Shown one piece after another: positions 11,465 to 21,957 of a stretch of 64,000 nucleotides of DNA. Made by a program: the position numbers and the translations under genes. Below the pieces are notes generated by a model, which saw only the letters and a program-made list of their open reading frames with translations, ran no database searches and had not been told where the DNA came from. Source of the stretch: Streptacidiphilus sp. 4-A2 (GTDB lineage Bacteria; Actinomycetota; Actinomycetes; Streptomycetales; Streptomycetaceae); NCBI GenBank assembly GCA_014284505.1, contig JAAFYY010000001.1, positions 8,357,845 through 8,421,844 on the forward strand, in the 5' to 3' direction. The first letter of the stretch is position 1; every line of letters starts with the position of its first letter.

Positions 11465-13372
11465 GTGGCCCTGCTGACCCGCATTCGGGGACCACGCGAC
11501 CTGGATCGCCTCACCCCGGGCAGCTCACAGCCCTGGCCGAGGAGATCCGCGGCTTCCTCGTCGACGCCGTCTCCAAGACCGGCGGACACCTCGGACCCAA
11601 CCTGGGCGTGGTCGAGCTGACCATCGCCCTGCACCGGGTGTTCGACTCGCCCAAGGACCGCATCCTCTTCGACACCGGCCACCAGAGCTATGTGCACAAG
11701 CTGCTCACCGGCCGCCAGGACTTCTCCAGCCTGCGGGTCAGGGGCGGACTGTCCGGCTACCCCTCACGCGCCGAGTCCGAGCACGACTTCATCGAGAACT
11801 CGCACGCCTCGACCGTCCTCGGCTACGCCGACGGCCTGGCCAAGGCCGACGAGATCCGCGGCCTGCGGGACCGGCACGTGGTCGCCGTCATCGGCGACGG
11901 CGCGCTCACGGCGGCATGGCCTGGGAGGCGCTGAACAACATCGCCGAGGCCCAGGACCGGCCGCTGATCATCGTGGTCAACGACAACGAGCGCTCCTACT
12001 CGCCGACCATCGCGGCCTGGCGAACCACCTGGCCACGCTGCGCACCACCCAGGGCTACGAGCGCTTCCTGTCCTGGGGCAAGGACGCACTCCAGCGCACC
12101 CCGGTCGTCGGCCAGTCGCTGTTCGAGACGCTGCACGGCGCCAAGAAGGGCCTGAAGGACTTCATCGCCCCGCAGGGCATGTTCGAGGATCTCGGCCTGA
12201 AGTACGTCGGCCCCATCGACGGCCACGACGAGCAGGCGCTGGAGTCCGCGCTGAAGCGGGCCAGGGGCTTCGGCGGGCCGGTCATCGTGCACTGCATCAC
12301 CGAGAAGGGCCGCGGCTACCGCGCGGCCGAGCAGAACGAGGAGGACCGCTTCCACGCGGTCGGGGTGATCCACCCGGACACCGGCCTGCCGGTCGGCGGC
12401 AAGCCCACGCCGCCGACTGGACCTCGGTCTTCGGCGAGGAGATGGTCGCTCTCGGCCGCGAGCGCGCTGACCTGGTCGCGATCACCGCCGCCATGCTGCA
12501 CCCGGTCGGACTGGGCCCCTTCGCCAAGGCCTTCCCGGACCGCATCTTCGACGTCGCATCGCCGAGCAGCATGCCGCGGTCAGCGCGGCCGGGCTGGCCA
12601 CCGGCGGGCTGCACCCGGTGGTCGCGGTTTACGCGACCTTCCTGAACCGGGCCTTCGACCAGGTGCTGATGGATGTGGCGCTGCACCGCTGCGGCGTCAC
12701 CCTTCGTGCTGGACCGGGCCGGGGTCACCGGCACCGACGGCGCCAGCCACAAACGGCATGTGGGACATGTCCATCATGCAGGTCGTCCCCGGGCTGCGGC
12801 TGGCCGCGCCCCGCGACGCCGACCAGCTCCGTGCCCAGCTGCGGGAGGCGGTCGCGGTCGAGGACGCGCCGACCGTCGTCCGCTACTCCAAGGGCGCCGT
12901 CGGGCCCCGATCGCCGCGGTCGGCCGGATCGGCGGCATGGACGTGCTGCGCGGGCCCGGAGCCGGCCGGCAAGGTCCGCGCGGATGTGCTGCTGGTCTCC
13001 GTCGGGGCGATGGCCGAGACCTGTCTGGCCGCCGCCGACCTGCTCGCGGCCCGCGGCATCAGCTGCACCGTGGTCGACCCGCGCTGGGTCAAGCCGGTGG
13101 ACCCGGCGCTGCCCGCGCTGGCCGCCGAGCACCGGCTGGTGGTCACCGTCGAGGACAACGGCCGGGTCGGCGGGGTCGGCACGACCATCGCCCAGGCCCT
13201 GCGCGACGCCGGGGTGGATGTCCCGCTGCGGGACTTCGGCATCCCGCAGGAGTTCCTGGACCACGCCTCCCGGGCGCAGATCCTGGAGCAGATCGGCCTC
13301 ACCGCCCCGGCCATCGCCGAGCGGGTCGCCGATGTCGTCGCCAAGCAGAAGCAGACCGACCAGGTGCTGTAG
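11465..13372 (+). CDS. dxs: 1-deoxy-D-xylulose-5-phosphate synthase (nine indels)
   Basis: Joins pyruvate and glyceraldehyde 3-phosphate, the first step of the MEP isoprenoid pathway; uses thiamine diphosphate. Dxs blocks are readable in changing frames: G-G-H-L-G-P-N-L-G-V-V-E-L-T, A-V-I-G-D-G-A-L-T-G-G-M-A, N-D-N-E-R-S-Y-S-P-T, Y-V-G-P-I-D-G-H-D, G-I-A-E-Q-H-A and G-V-P. Indels fall at about 11518, 11910, 12011, 12408, 12558 and 12905 (losses) and 12699, 12751 and 12947 (gains). Correcting them gives about 636 residues, the normal Dxs length. GTG at 11465 follows AAAGGAGG. Indel density is far above the neighbours, so either local sequence quality is poor or this copy is newly inactive. Confidence 0.88.
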
Positions 13373-13411
13373 CCGGGCGCGGGCGGGCCGCGCGACCCGC
13401 CCGCGCGACCC

Positions 13412-13447
13412 GCCTGTCCGCCCGCCTGTCCGCCCGCCTGTCCGCCC
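13412..13447 (+). repeat. 12-bp tandem array after dxs
   Basis: Three identical GCCTGTCCGCCC units, followed by degenerate GCCTGC/GCCTGTC copies to about 13495. Non-coding. Confidence 0.8.
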
Positions 13448-13513
13448 GCCTGCCTGCGCCGCCTGTCTGCGCCGTGCCTGTCCGCCTGCCTGCGCGGCCA
13501 GCGGCCCGACCGG

Positions 13514-13519
13514 TAGCGT
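13514..13519 (+). promoter_or_regulatory. -10 element, leaderless promoter of glycosyltransferase gene
   Basis: TAGCGT six bases before the GTG start, with no ribosome site. The TANNNT spacing predicts a transcript beginning at the start codon. Confidence 0.5.
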
Positions 13520-13525
13520 GGACCC

Positions 13526-15123
13526 GTGGTCGACGAGCCGTCAGCGAAGCCCCGGAAGGCGATGTCCGCGGGCCCGGCGGTGGTGCTGCCACTGGACCGG
13601 CCCGGAACGGCCGAGCTGTACGCCCGCGCCCGTGAGGCGCTGCGCACCGGCTACTGGGCCAGGCTGGTCCCGCTGCTGGCGGCGCTGGCGCTGCTGACCC
13701 ATCTGCCCTCGTTCGACCGCCCGCTGTGGAACCGGACGAGGGCTATCTGGCGACCGAGGCCAGGATGCTGGCCGGTGGCGGCGTCCTCTACAACACCGTG
13801 GTCGACCGCAAGCCGCCGCTGCTGCCGTGGCTGTACGACCTGGCCTTCCATGTGTTCGGCTCGGCCTCGCTGTGGCCGCTGCGGGTGCTCGCCCTCGCCG
13901 CGCACCTGACCACCGCACTGCTGCTGGCCGCGATCGCCCGCAAGCGCTGGGGAGACCGGGCCGGCGCGGCGGCCGGAGTGCTGTATCTGCTGCTCTCGAT
14001 CGGGCTGGCCCCGCCGGACAGCCAGGCGGCCACCTTCGAGGTGTTCATGCTGCCGTCCACCGCCGCCGCGTTCTGGTACGCCCAGGAGGGGCGCTGGGGC
14101 CCGGCCGGGGCCGCGACCGCCGTCGCCGCGCTCACCAAGCAGACCGGCGGGGCCGTGCTGCTGCCGCTGCTGTGGCTGCTCTGGCGCGGCCGCGGGGAGC
14201 GCCGGCGGTCGCTGCCGGCGCTGCTCTTCGGCTTCGGGCTGCCGGTCGCGGTGATCGCCTGCTCCACCGGGGTCCGGCGCTTCTTCTTCTGGGTGGTCTC
14301 CGGCAGCAGCGGCTATGCCTCCCCGGACGGCGCCTGGCTGGACATGCTGGAGCGGGTGCTGGGCAACAGCGCCATCCTCGGCGCGGCCGCGCTCGGGCTG
14401 CTGGTGCCGCTGGCCCGCGCCGCGGGCGGGCGCCGCGGCACGAGGACGCCGACCTGTGGGTCTGGTTCGGGCCTCCTGGCTCGGGGTGATCACCGGCTTC
14501 CACTTCTTCGGCCACTACTTCCTGCAACTGCTGCCGCCGCTGGTGCTGCTGGGCGTGGGCGCGGTCGCCCGCGGCGCGGCCCGCTGGTGGCCGGTGCTCG
14601 CCTACTCGGTGCTGGCCTGCACGGTCTTCTGTGTCCTCGGCTTCGTCTGGCCGCAGCAGTCGGTGCGGCACGCGGTCTCGGTGGCGCGGGTCGTCGCCAA
14701 GGACTCCACCCCGCAGGAGTCGGTACTGGTCTGGGAATGCACCCGGAGATGTACTGGCTCGCGGACCGCAAACCGGCCACCCGTTATCTCACCGCCGGAC
14801 TTCTCACCAACTTCTCAGGCGGCCGGGACGGGCAGGGAGTGGGCGTCGACCGGGGCGTCGCGTCCAGCTGGAAGGTCTTCGAAACCGAGATGGCCAGGCA
14901 TCTTCCGGAGGTGGTGGTCGACGACTCGGCCGGTGCGCCCTACGCCCCCAGGTACATCGCCCCGATCAGGGCACTGCTCGCGGCCCACTACGATCGGGTG
15001 GGACAGGACGGCACCACGGTGATCTACCGGCTGCGTCCGGGCGGCGCGCCGCACCGGCAGGCGCCCCGGCCCGACCGGCCCATCCGGACCGCGTCGGCCC
15101 ATCCGGACGGCGTCGGCCCCTAG
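13526..15123 (+). CDS. GT39/ArnT-like membrane glycosyltransferase (four frameshifts)
   Basis: Predicted polytopic enzyme that transfers a sugar from a lipid-linked donor on the outer face of the membrane. The first extracellular loop carries the acidic catalytic motif N-P-D-E-G near residue 69, followed by V-V-D-R-K-P-P-L-L, as in PMT/ArnT proteins. About ten hydrophobic segments follow, and the C-terminal part is soluble. Single bases are missing at about 13728, 14437, 14468 and 14737; the corrected protein is about 533 residues. A 19-bp duplication encodes its last residues. Donor and acceptor are unknown. Confidence 0.8.
15077..15114 (+). repeat. 19-bp tandem duplication at 3' end of glycosyltransferase gene
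   Basis: GGCCCATCCGGACCGCGTC followed by the same with one mismatch, ending 6 bases before the TAG stop. Confidence 0.85.
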
Positions 15124-15204
15124 CGACCCCGAGGCGACGGTTCTTGCAATCCCGTGCCATTCTGTCGGTTGCAGAACCCGGATTTCGGAAGAGGGACCCC
15201 CACA

Positions 15205-16027
15205 GTGAAGCGTGCTGACGGCAAGAACCGGACACCCAGCGAAACCAAGACGCAGGGGCCGGTGGGGCGGCCGCGGAGGACACCCACTCCTCGGTGCTGC
15301 GCTGGGTGGTCATCGGCGGCATGGTGCTGGCGGTCTTCGCCATCGCCGGGCTGATCGGCTCCTATGTCCGTGACTACAAGGCCCGGAAGCTCGCGCCGCC
15401 CGCCTCGGCGGCCGGTCCCAGCGCGCTGGCGGTGCCGATCTACGGGCACGCCGCGGTGACCCTGACCGTCTTCGAGGACATGCGGGACCCGGCCAGCCTC
15501 CAGTTCTCGCAGACCTTCGACCCGACGCTGGCGCACCTGGTCGCCTCCGGCACGGTCAACGTCTACTACCGCGAGGTCGCGGGCATGGACGCCAGCGAGG
15601 GCGGCAACGGCTCGCTCTACGCGGGCAACGCGCTGGCCTGCGCCCAGGACGCCAAGCTCTTCCCGCAGTACCGCCAGGTGCTGCTGGCCAACCAGCCCAC
15701 CTCCTCGGACGACACCTTCGGCTCCAAGGCCAAGCTGATCGACCTCTCCAAGAAGGTCGCCGGCCTGGACACCGACGTCTTCCGCTCCTGCGTGAACAGC
15801 GGCACCCACGACGTCTGGGTCAAGGACTCCACCTCGGCCTTCAAGAAGATCAGCCAGACCGGCGTGCCGGTGCTGACCATGTCGGTGCTGCCGCAGACCA
15901 CCGACCAGTTCAGCACCGCTACAGCAGCAGCCTGCCGCTCACCCCGCAGCAGCTGACCAGCAAGGTGCTGGCCGCCCGCAGACCGCGCCGACCGACCAGC
16001 CCACGGCCACCCCTCCTCCTGACCTGA
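15205..16027 (+). CDS. Membrane-anchored DsbA-like thioredoxin-fold protein, no CXXC (frameshifts)
   Basis: A basic cytoplasmic tail is followed by one transmembrane helix (W-V-V-I-G-G-M-V-L-A-V-F, residues about 33-55) and an extracytoplasmic DsbA-like domain. Where catalytic members have F-E-D-x-x-C-P-x-C this protein reads F-E-D-M-R-D-P-A-S, so it should lack disulfide exchange and may bind or scaffold. GTG at 15205 is chosen for its charged N-terminus. One G is missing at about 15268 and one base at about 15917. The end is uncertain: 16027 in the restored frame, or 16059 if one more base is missing near 15977. Confidence 0.7.
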
Positions 16028-16091
16028 GCACCTGCTCCCGCTGCGGACCGGGCCACTGAGGGCCGGTCTTCAGCGCGGGCCCTGCCGGAGG

Positions 16092-16097
16092 TAGCGT
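16092..16097 (+). promoter_or_regulatory. -10 element, leaderless promoter of methyltransferase gene
   Basis: TAGCGT seven bases before ATG 16105, with no ribosome site between. Confidence 0.5.
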
Positions 16098-16104
16098 GAC
16101 GCCC

Positions 16105-16956
16105 ATGACGACCCTTGGACAGCCGTCCGGCGTGTGGGCGACCGCAGTCGGCGTGGCCCGGATCCGGGCCTTCGAGAGCGCCCGCGAGAACGCGCTGTTC
16201 GACGACCCGCTGGCGGCCGCCTTCGCGACCGCCGGCGGGTTTTCGGTGCAGCCTCCCCCGCAGGCCGAGGACCTGTCGCCGCAGGAGGAGGCGCGGCGGC
16301 GGCGCTGGCGCGCGGTGGCCTTCTCGGTGGTGATCAGGACCAGGTTCCTGGACGACCTGCTGGCCGAGGCGGTCGGCTCCGGCGTGCGCCAGGTGGTGCT
16401 GCTGGGCGCGGGCATGGACAGCCGGGCCTACCGGCTGGACTGGCCCGCGGGGACCAGGCTGTTCGAACTGGACACCGCCGAGCCGCTGGACTTCAAGGAG
16501 TCCGTGCTCCGCGCCGAGCGGGCGCGGCCGCGCTGCGAGCGGCGCACGGTCGCGGTGGACCTGCGTGAGGACTGGCCGGCCGCGCTGGCGGCGGCCGGGC
16601 ACGATCCGGCCCTGCCCACCGTCTGGATCGCCGAGGGCCTGCTGATCTACCTGCCGCAGGAGGCGGTGGACCTGCTGCTGGACCGGATCGGCGGGCTGTC
16701 CGCGCCGGGCAGCCGGATGGGCCTGACCATGGGCTCCCAGCAGACCCTGGAGCGCTTCGCCGAGGACCAGGGCACGGCGGCCGACATGTGGGTCTCGGCG
16801 ATGCCGGACGACCCGGTCGGCTGGCTGGCCGGTCATGGCTGGGACGCCGGGTTCCACACCGTCACGGAGCGCGCGGCCGCCTACGGCCGGCCGGTCGCCG
16901 AACCCTCGCCGCCACGGCGCGGGCCGGGCGGCCTGGTCTCCGCCCGCCGCCGCTGA
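16105..16956 (+). CDS. SAM-dependent methyltransferase, LCM/PPM1 family
   Basis: Intact, 283 residues. Class I methyltransferase core: V-V-L-L-G-A-G-M-D-S-R-A-Y-R-L (SAM motif I, near residue 95), acidic F-E-L-D-T-A (motif II), and W-I-A-E-G-L-L-I-Y-L-P (motif IV). This matches the large actinobacterial family related to leucine carboxyl methyltransferases. The substrate is unknown; many such genes are orphan or linked to secondary metabolism. ATG at 16105 is supported by the -10 element directly upstream. Confidence 0.85.
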   Translation: MTTLGQPSGVWATAVGVARIRAFESARENALFDDPLAAAFATAGGFSVQPPPQAEDLSPQEEARRRRWRAVAFSVVIRTRFLDDLLAEAVGSGVRQVVLLGAGMDSRAYRLDWPAGTRLFELDTAEPLDFKESVLRAERARPRCERRTVAVDLREDWPAALAAAGHDPALPTVWIAEGLLIYLPQEAVDLLLDRIGGLSAPGSRMGLTMGSQQTLERFAEDQGTAADMWVSAMPDDPVGWLAGHGWDAGFHTVTERAAAYGRPVAEPSPPRRGPGGLVSARRR

Positions 16957-16970
16957 GGCCCGAGTACGCC

Positions 16971-17004
16971 GAAGGCCGGCCGCCCCGAGGGGCAGCCGGC
17001 CTTC
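16971..17004. terminator. Bidirectional terminator
   Basis: GAAGGCCGGC and GCCGGCCTTC arms between the convergent methyltransferase gene and fadB, followed by TT on the + strand. Confidence 0.75.
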
Positions 17005-17043
17005 TTGCGTGTTCCGGGTGACGCGTGGTGCCGCGTGTTCCGG

Positions 17044-19191
17044 CTACGCCGGGACGCTGGCGACGCCCTGGGCGAGGAACGGCTTGCCGTTCACCCGCTC
17101 CGAGACGCCCGAGCGGTCCAGGTACGGGGTGATCCCGCCGAGGTGGAAGGGCCAGCCCGCGCCGGTGATCAGGCACAGGTCGATGTCCTGGGCCTCGGCG
17201 ACGACGCCCTCGTTCAGCATCAGCGCGATCTCCTCGGCGACCGCGGTCAGCGCCCGGTCCAGGACCTGCTCCGGGGTCAGCACGGTGTCGCCGACCTGGA
17301 GCAGCGCGGCGACCTCGGGGTCGATCTCCTGCTGCCCGGAGGCCCAGGTGTAGAAGCCGCGCTTGCCGGCCTTGACCACCCGCTCCAGGTTCTCCGAGAC
17401 GTGGAAGCGCTCCGGGAAGGCCGCGTGCAGGGTCTCCGAGACGTGCAGCGCGATGGCCGGGCCGACCAGCTCGATCAGCACGATCGGGGACATCGGCAGG
17501 CCGAGCGGCTCGACGCCCTTCTCGACGGTCTCGATCGGGGTGCCCTCGTCGACGACCTTCTGGATCTCGCCCATGAAACGGGTGAGGATCCGGTTGACCA
17601 CGAACGCCGGAGCGTCCTTGACCAGCACCGCGGTCTTCTTCAGCGACTTGGCCACGCCGAAGGCGGTGGCCAGCGAGGCGTCGTCGGTCTGCTCGCCGCG
17701 GACGATCTCCAGCAGCGGCAGCACGGCGACCGGGTTGAAGAAGTGGAAGCCGACGACCCGCTCCGGGTGCTCCAGCTTGGCGGCCATCTCGGTGACCGAC
17801 AGCGAGGAGGTGTTGGTGGCGAGCACGCAGGTCGGCGAGACCACGGCCTCGACGTCCGCGAAGACCTGCTGCTTGACGCCCAGCTCCTCGAACACCGCCT
17901 CGATCACGAAGTCCGCGTCGGAGAAGGCCTCGGCCTTGTCGAGCGAACCGGTGACCAGGCCCTTGAAGCGGTTGGCGGTGTCCTGGTTGATCCGGCCCTT
18001 GCCGAGCAGCTTGTCGATCTCCTCGTGGACATAGCCCACGCCCTTGTCGACCCGCGCCTGGTCGATGTCGGTGAGCACCACCGGCACCTTCAGCCGGCGG
18101 ACGAACAGCAGCGCCAGCTGCGAGGCCATCAGGCCCGCGCCGACCACGCCGACCTTGCTGACCGGGCGGGCCAGGCTCTTGTCCGGCGCGCCGGCGGGGC
18201 GCTTGCCGCGCTTCTGCACCAGGTTGAAGGCGTAGATGCCGCTGCGCAGCTCGCCGCCCATGATCAGGTCGGCCAGCGCCTGGTCCTCGGCGTCGAAGCC
18301 GGCCTGGAGCGAGGCCGCGTCGCCGAGCCGGCCGTCCTTGGCCGCGGCGATGATGTCCAGCGCCCGGTAGGGGGCCGGGGCCGCGCCGTGGACCTTGGAG
18401 TCGGCGATGAAGCGGCCGTGGGCGACGGCCTGGTCCCAGGCCTCGCCGCGGTCGATCTCCGGACGCTCGACCACGGTCTCGCCCTTGAGCACGGTCGCCG
18501 TCCACAGCAGCGACTGCTCCAGGAAGTCGGCCGGGGCGAAGATCGCGTCGGCGATGCCCAGGTCGAACACCTGCTTGCCCTTGAGCTGGCGGTTCTGGCT
18601 GAGCGAGTTCTCGATGATCACCGAGATCGCCTTGGCCGGGCCGATCAGGTTGGGCAGGATGGTGCAGCCGCCCCAGCCCGGCACCAGGCCGAGGAAGCAC
18701 TCCGGCAGCGAGAACGCCGGGACGCCGGTGCTGACCGTGCGGTAGGTGCAGTGCAGGCCGACCTCGACGCCGCCGCCCATGGCCGCGCCGTTGTAGTAGG
18801 TGAAGCTGGGCACCGGCAGCGCGGCGATCCGCTTGAAGACGTCGTGGCCGCCCTTGCCGATGGCCAGCGCGTCGCTGTGCTCCTTGAGCACCTCGACGCC
18901 CTTGAGGTCGGCGCCGACAGCGAAGATGAAGGGCTTGCCGGTGATCCCGACGGCGACGATCTCGCCGGCCGCGGCCTCCCGCTCGACCTGGTCCAGCGCC
19001 TCGGCCAGGTTGGCCAGCGAGCCGGGGCCGAAGGTGGTGGGCTTGGTGTGGTCGAAGCCGTTGTCCAGGGTGATCAGCGCGAAGCGCCCGGCCCCGAGCG
19101 GCAGGTCCAGGTGGCGGACCTGGGCGGAGGTGACGACCTCGTCCGGGAACAGCTCGTGTGCGCGCTTGAGCAGCGCGGTGGTGTCGCTCAC
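17044..19191 (-). CDS. fadB: Fatty-acid oxidation complex alpha subunit
   Basis: Bifunctional beta-oxidation enzyme. An N-terminal enoyl-CoA hydratase domain (G-A-D-L-K-G and A-M-G-G-G-V-E-V) is followed by an NAD-binding Rossmann domain starting near residue 345 (V-G-V-V-G-A-G-L-M-A-S) and the C-terminal 3-hydroxyacyl-CoA dehydrogenase domain (F-H-F-F-N-P-V). Intact, 715 residues. The open frame continues far upstream into fadA, but GTG at 19191 overlaps the fadA stop by 4 bases (GTGA) and begins the conserved sequence, so translation is coupled. It forms one operon with fadA. Confidence 0.94.
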   Translation of the reverse strand: MSDTTALLKRAHELFPDEVVTSAQVRHLDLPLGAGRFALITLDNGFDHTKPTTFGPGSLANLAEALDQVEREAAAGEIVAVGITGKPFIFAVGADLKGVEVLKEHSDALAIGKGGHDVFKRIAALPVPSFTYYNGAAMGGGVEVGLHCTYRTVSTGVPAFSLPECFLGLVPGWGGCTILPNLIGPAKAISVIIENSLSQNRQLKGKQVFDLGIADAIFAPADFLEQSLLWTATVLKGETVVERPEIDRGEAWDQAVAHGRFIADSKVHGAAPAPYRALDIIAAAKDGRLGDAASLQAGFDAEDQALADLIMGGELRSGIYAFNLVQKRGKRPAGAPDKSLARPVSKVGVVGAGLMASQLALLFVRRLKVPVVLTDIDQARVDKGVGYVHEEIDKLLGKGRINQDTANRFKGLVTGSLDKAEAFSDADFVIEAVFEELGVKQQVFADVEAVVSPTCVLATNTSSLSVTEMAAKLEHPERVVGFHFFNPVAVLPLLEIVRGEQTDDASLATAFGVAKSLKKTAVLVKDAPAFVVNRILTRFMGEIQKVVDEGTPIETVEKGVEPLGLPMSPIVLIELVGPAIALHVSETLHAAFPERFHVSENLERVVKAGKRGFYTWASGQQEIDPEVAALLQVGDTVLTPEQVLDRALTAVAEEIALMLNEGVVAEAQDIDLCLITGAGWPFHLGGITPYLDRSGVSERVNGKPFLAQGVASVPA

Positions 19192-20402
19192 TTCTGCCCC
19201 TCGAAGTTCGGGTTCTCCCAGACGACCGTTCCGCCCATGCCCATGCCGATGCACATGGTGGTGATGCCGTAGCGGATGTCGGGGCGCTGCTGGAAGCGGT
19301 GCGCCAGCTGGTTCATCAGCCGGACGCCGGTGGAGGCCAGCGGGTGGCCGAAGGCGATGGCGCCGCCGTACGGGTTGACCCGCTCGTCGTCGTCGGCGAT
19401 GCCGTAGTGGTCGAGCAGCGAGAGCACCTGGACCGCGAACGCCTCGTTGATCTCGAAGGCGCCGATGTCGTCGATCGACAGACCGGCCTTGAGCAGGGCC
19501 TTCTCGGTCGCGGGGACCGGTCCGATGCCCATGACCTCGGGCTCGACCCCGGCGTAGGCGAAGGAGAGCATGCGCATCTTGACCGGCAGGCCGAGCTCGC
19601 GGGCCACGTCCTCGGCGGCCAGCAGCGAGGCGGTCGCGCCGTCGTTGAGACCGGCCGCGTTGCCCGCGGTGATCCGGCCGTGCGGGCGGAACGGGGTCTT
19701 CAGACCGGCCAGCGACGCCATGGTGGTGCCCGGGCGCATCGGCTCGTCGGCGGTGGCCAGGCCCCAGCCGGTCTCGCCGCCCGCCGGGTTGGTGCGGCGG
19801 ATGGCCACCGGCACCAGGTCGGGCTGGATGTCGCCGTTGGCGTACGCCTTGGCGGCCTTCTCCTGGCTGGCGACCGCGAACGCGTCGCAGCGCTCCTTGG
19901 TCAGCTGCGGCAGCCGGTCGTGCAGGTTCTCCGCGGTCATGCCCATGAACAGGGCCGACTCGTCGACCAGCTTCTCGGACAGGAAACGCGGGTTGGGGTC
20001 GACGCCCTCGCCCATGGGGTGGCGGCCCATGTGCTCGACACCACCGGCGATGGCGATGTCGTAGGCGCCGAAGGCGATGCCGCCGGCGACGGCGGTGGCG
20101 GTCATCGCGCCGGCGCACATCCGGTCGATGGAGTATCCGGGGACGCTCTTGGGCAGGCCCGCCAGCAGCGCGGCGCTCCGGCCCAGGGTCAGGCCCTGGT
20201 CGCCGATCTGGGTGGTGGCGGCGATGGCCACGTCGTCGACCCGGGCCGGGTCCAGGCCGGGGTTGCGGCGCAGCAGCTCACGCATGGCCTTGATCACCAG
20301 ATCATCGGCGCGGGTCTCCGCGTAGATGCCCTTCGGTCCTGCCTTGCCGAACGGGGTGCGGACGCCGTCGACGAAGACGACGTCCCTCGCGGTACGAGGC
20401 AC
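19188..20402 (-). CDS. fadA: Acetyl-CoA acyltransferase (thiolase)
   Basis: Cleaves 3-ketoacyl-CoA in beta-oxidation, as partner of FadB. Intact, 404 residues. The nucleophile cysteine in D-R-M-C-A-G-A is near residue 96, the histidine of A-F-G-H-P-L-A-S-T-G near 354, and the C-terminal cysteine in M-C-I-G-M-G-M-G-G near 383. GTG at 20402 follows GGGAGGAG. First gene of the fadA-fadB operon; upstream 20403-20560 holds its promoter. Confidence 0.94.
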   Translation of the reverse strand: MPRTARDVVFVDGVRTPFGKAGPKGIYAETRADDLVIKAMRELLRRNPGLDPARVDDVAIAATTQIGDQGLTLGRSAALLAGLPKSVPGYSIDRMCAGAMTATAVAGGIAFGAYDIAIAGGVEHMGRHPMGEGVDPNPRFLSEKLVDESALFMGMTAENLHDRLPQLTKERCDAFAVASQEKAAKAYANGDIQPDLVPVAIRRTNPAGGETGWGLATADEPMRPGTTMASLAGLKTPFRPHGRITAGNAAGLNDGATASLLAAEDVARELGLPVKMRMLSFAYAGVEPEVMGIGPVPATEKALLKAGLSIDDIGAFEINEAFAVQVLSLLDHYGIADDDERVNPYGGAIAFGHPLASTGVRLMNQLAHRFQQRPDIRYGITTMCIGMGMGGTVVWENPNFEGQK

Positions 20403-20560
20403 GATGGCTCTCCTCCCAAGTCCCCAACGATGGGGGGCCCAAATGTGGTAGCGGCCCAGCTGGACCGGCGGGGCGCGGCTGACGGGAAATGAGTCGCCGA
20501 CGTCCCTGAGGAGATGCTACCCGCTAGTAACTATGTTGCCCAGACGTAGCCCCCGCGGAC

Positions 20561-21876
20561 CTACTCGACAGTAGGGCTCCCGGTGCCGCGGTGCTCCGCC
20601 GGACGCGCCGGAACCGTCCGGCGGGACTCGGTGAAAGCACCGGCCACCACCGGCGAGACCAGCTCCACCTGCCAGGGCCGGGCGCCGAGCCCGGACAGGG
20701 CGGCGGCGATCGCCTCCGGTGTCGGATCGGCCGGCGGGGTCCAGCAGACCCGGCGCACCGCCTCCGGGGAGACCAGGTTCTCCTGCGGCAGGTTCAGCGA
20801 CTCGGCGAGCGTGCTCACCGCGGCTCTGGCCGCCGAGAGCCGGGCGGCGGCCACCGGGTCCTTGTCGGACCAGGAGCGGGGCGGCGGCGGGCCGTCGTGC
20901 GGGGCGGTGGCCGGCGGCAGCTGCGGCTCGGGGATCGCCCGGGCCGCCTCGATCGCGGTCATCCACTGCTCCAGCGCCCGCCGGTGCACCCGGGGCCGAA
21001 GCCGGCCAGGGCCTGGAGCGCGGCGGTGTTCAGCGGCATCGCGGTGGCGGCGGAGATGATCGCCGCGTCCGAGAGGATCCGCCCGGGTGAGACATCACGC
21101 TCCCGGGCCACCTTGTCCCGCAGCTGCCACAGCTCGCGCACCGCCGCCAGCTGCCGGCGGCGGCGGATCTTGTGCACCCCGGAGGTGCGCCGCCAGGGGT
21201 CGACCCGGGGTGACGCCGGCGGGGCCGCGGCGATGGCCGCGAACTCCTGCAGCGCCCACTCCAGCTTGCCCTGGGCGGCCAGCTCGGCCTCCAGCGCGTC
21301 CCGCAGGTCGACCAGCACCTCGACGTCCAGCGCCGCGTAGCGCAGCCAGGGCTCGGGCAGCGGGCGGGTGGACCAGTCCACCGCGGAGTGGCCCTTCTCC
21401 AGGGTCAGCCCGAGCACGCTCTCCACCATCGGGCCGAGGCCCACCCGGGGGAAGCCGGCGATCCGGCCCGCCAGTTCGGTGTCGAACAGGACGGTGGGGC
21501 GCATGCCCAGTTCGGCCAGGCAGGGCAGGTCCTGGGTGGCCGCGTGCAGCACCCATTCGGTGTCCGCCAGGGCCGCCCCCAGCTCCGACAGGTCGGGGCA
21601 GCCGACCGGGTCGATCAGGGTGCTGCCCGCGCCTTCGCGGCGCAGCTGCACCAGGTAGGCGCGCTGGCCGTACCGGTAGCCGGAGGCCCGCTCGGCGTCG
21701 ATCGCCACCGGTCCAGTACCGGCGGCGAACCGGGTCACTATCTCAGCGAAGGCGTCGGCGTCCGCGACGACCGGGGGAATGCCCTCCCGGGGGTCGAGCA
21801 GCGGGACCGGGCCGCCGGATTCGGAGACGTTCGATGTGTCGGCGGTGTCGGAGATGGCTTCGCGGGCGTCGGTCAC
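20561..21876 (-). CDS. rnd: RNase D-like 3'-5' exonuclease with HRDC domain (one frameshift)
   Basis: Predicted RNA-trimming DEDDy exonuclease. D-A-E in V-A-I-D-A-E-R-A near residue 58, the middle acidic block F-D-T-E-L-A-G, and Y-A-A-L-D-V-E near residue 180 provide the metal ligands and tyrosine. An HRDC domain follows (Q-L-R-D-K-V-A-R-E-R-D-V-S-P-G-R-I-L). The frame is lost at about 20993 (A-L-A-G-F-G-P then V-H-R-R-A-L-E-Q-W-M). Corrected length is about 438 residues. GTG at 21876 is the first start before the conserved region. Confidence 0.88.
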
Positions 21877-21957
21877 GAGCCAAGACTACGCCCGCGCATC
21901 CGACCGGTAGGGCCGTGCGCGGGCGTCTGTGCCCGGTCGTACCCCACCGCCCGAAGA

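Noticed and set aside
11465..13372. dxs as a pseudogene
   Set aside because: Corrected length is normal, all catalytic motifs are kept and indels are frequent across the window, so sequence error is the simpler explanation.
13412..13495. Possible CRISPR-like array
   Set aside because: Units are 12 bp, directly adjacent and without spacers; no cas genes are present.
17044..20118. A 1024-residue open frame joining fadB to the middle of fadA
   Set aside because: The upstream part is fadA read out of frame; FadB begins at the coupled GTG 19191.
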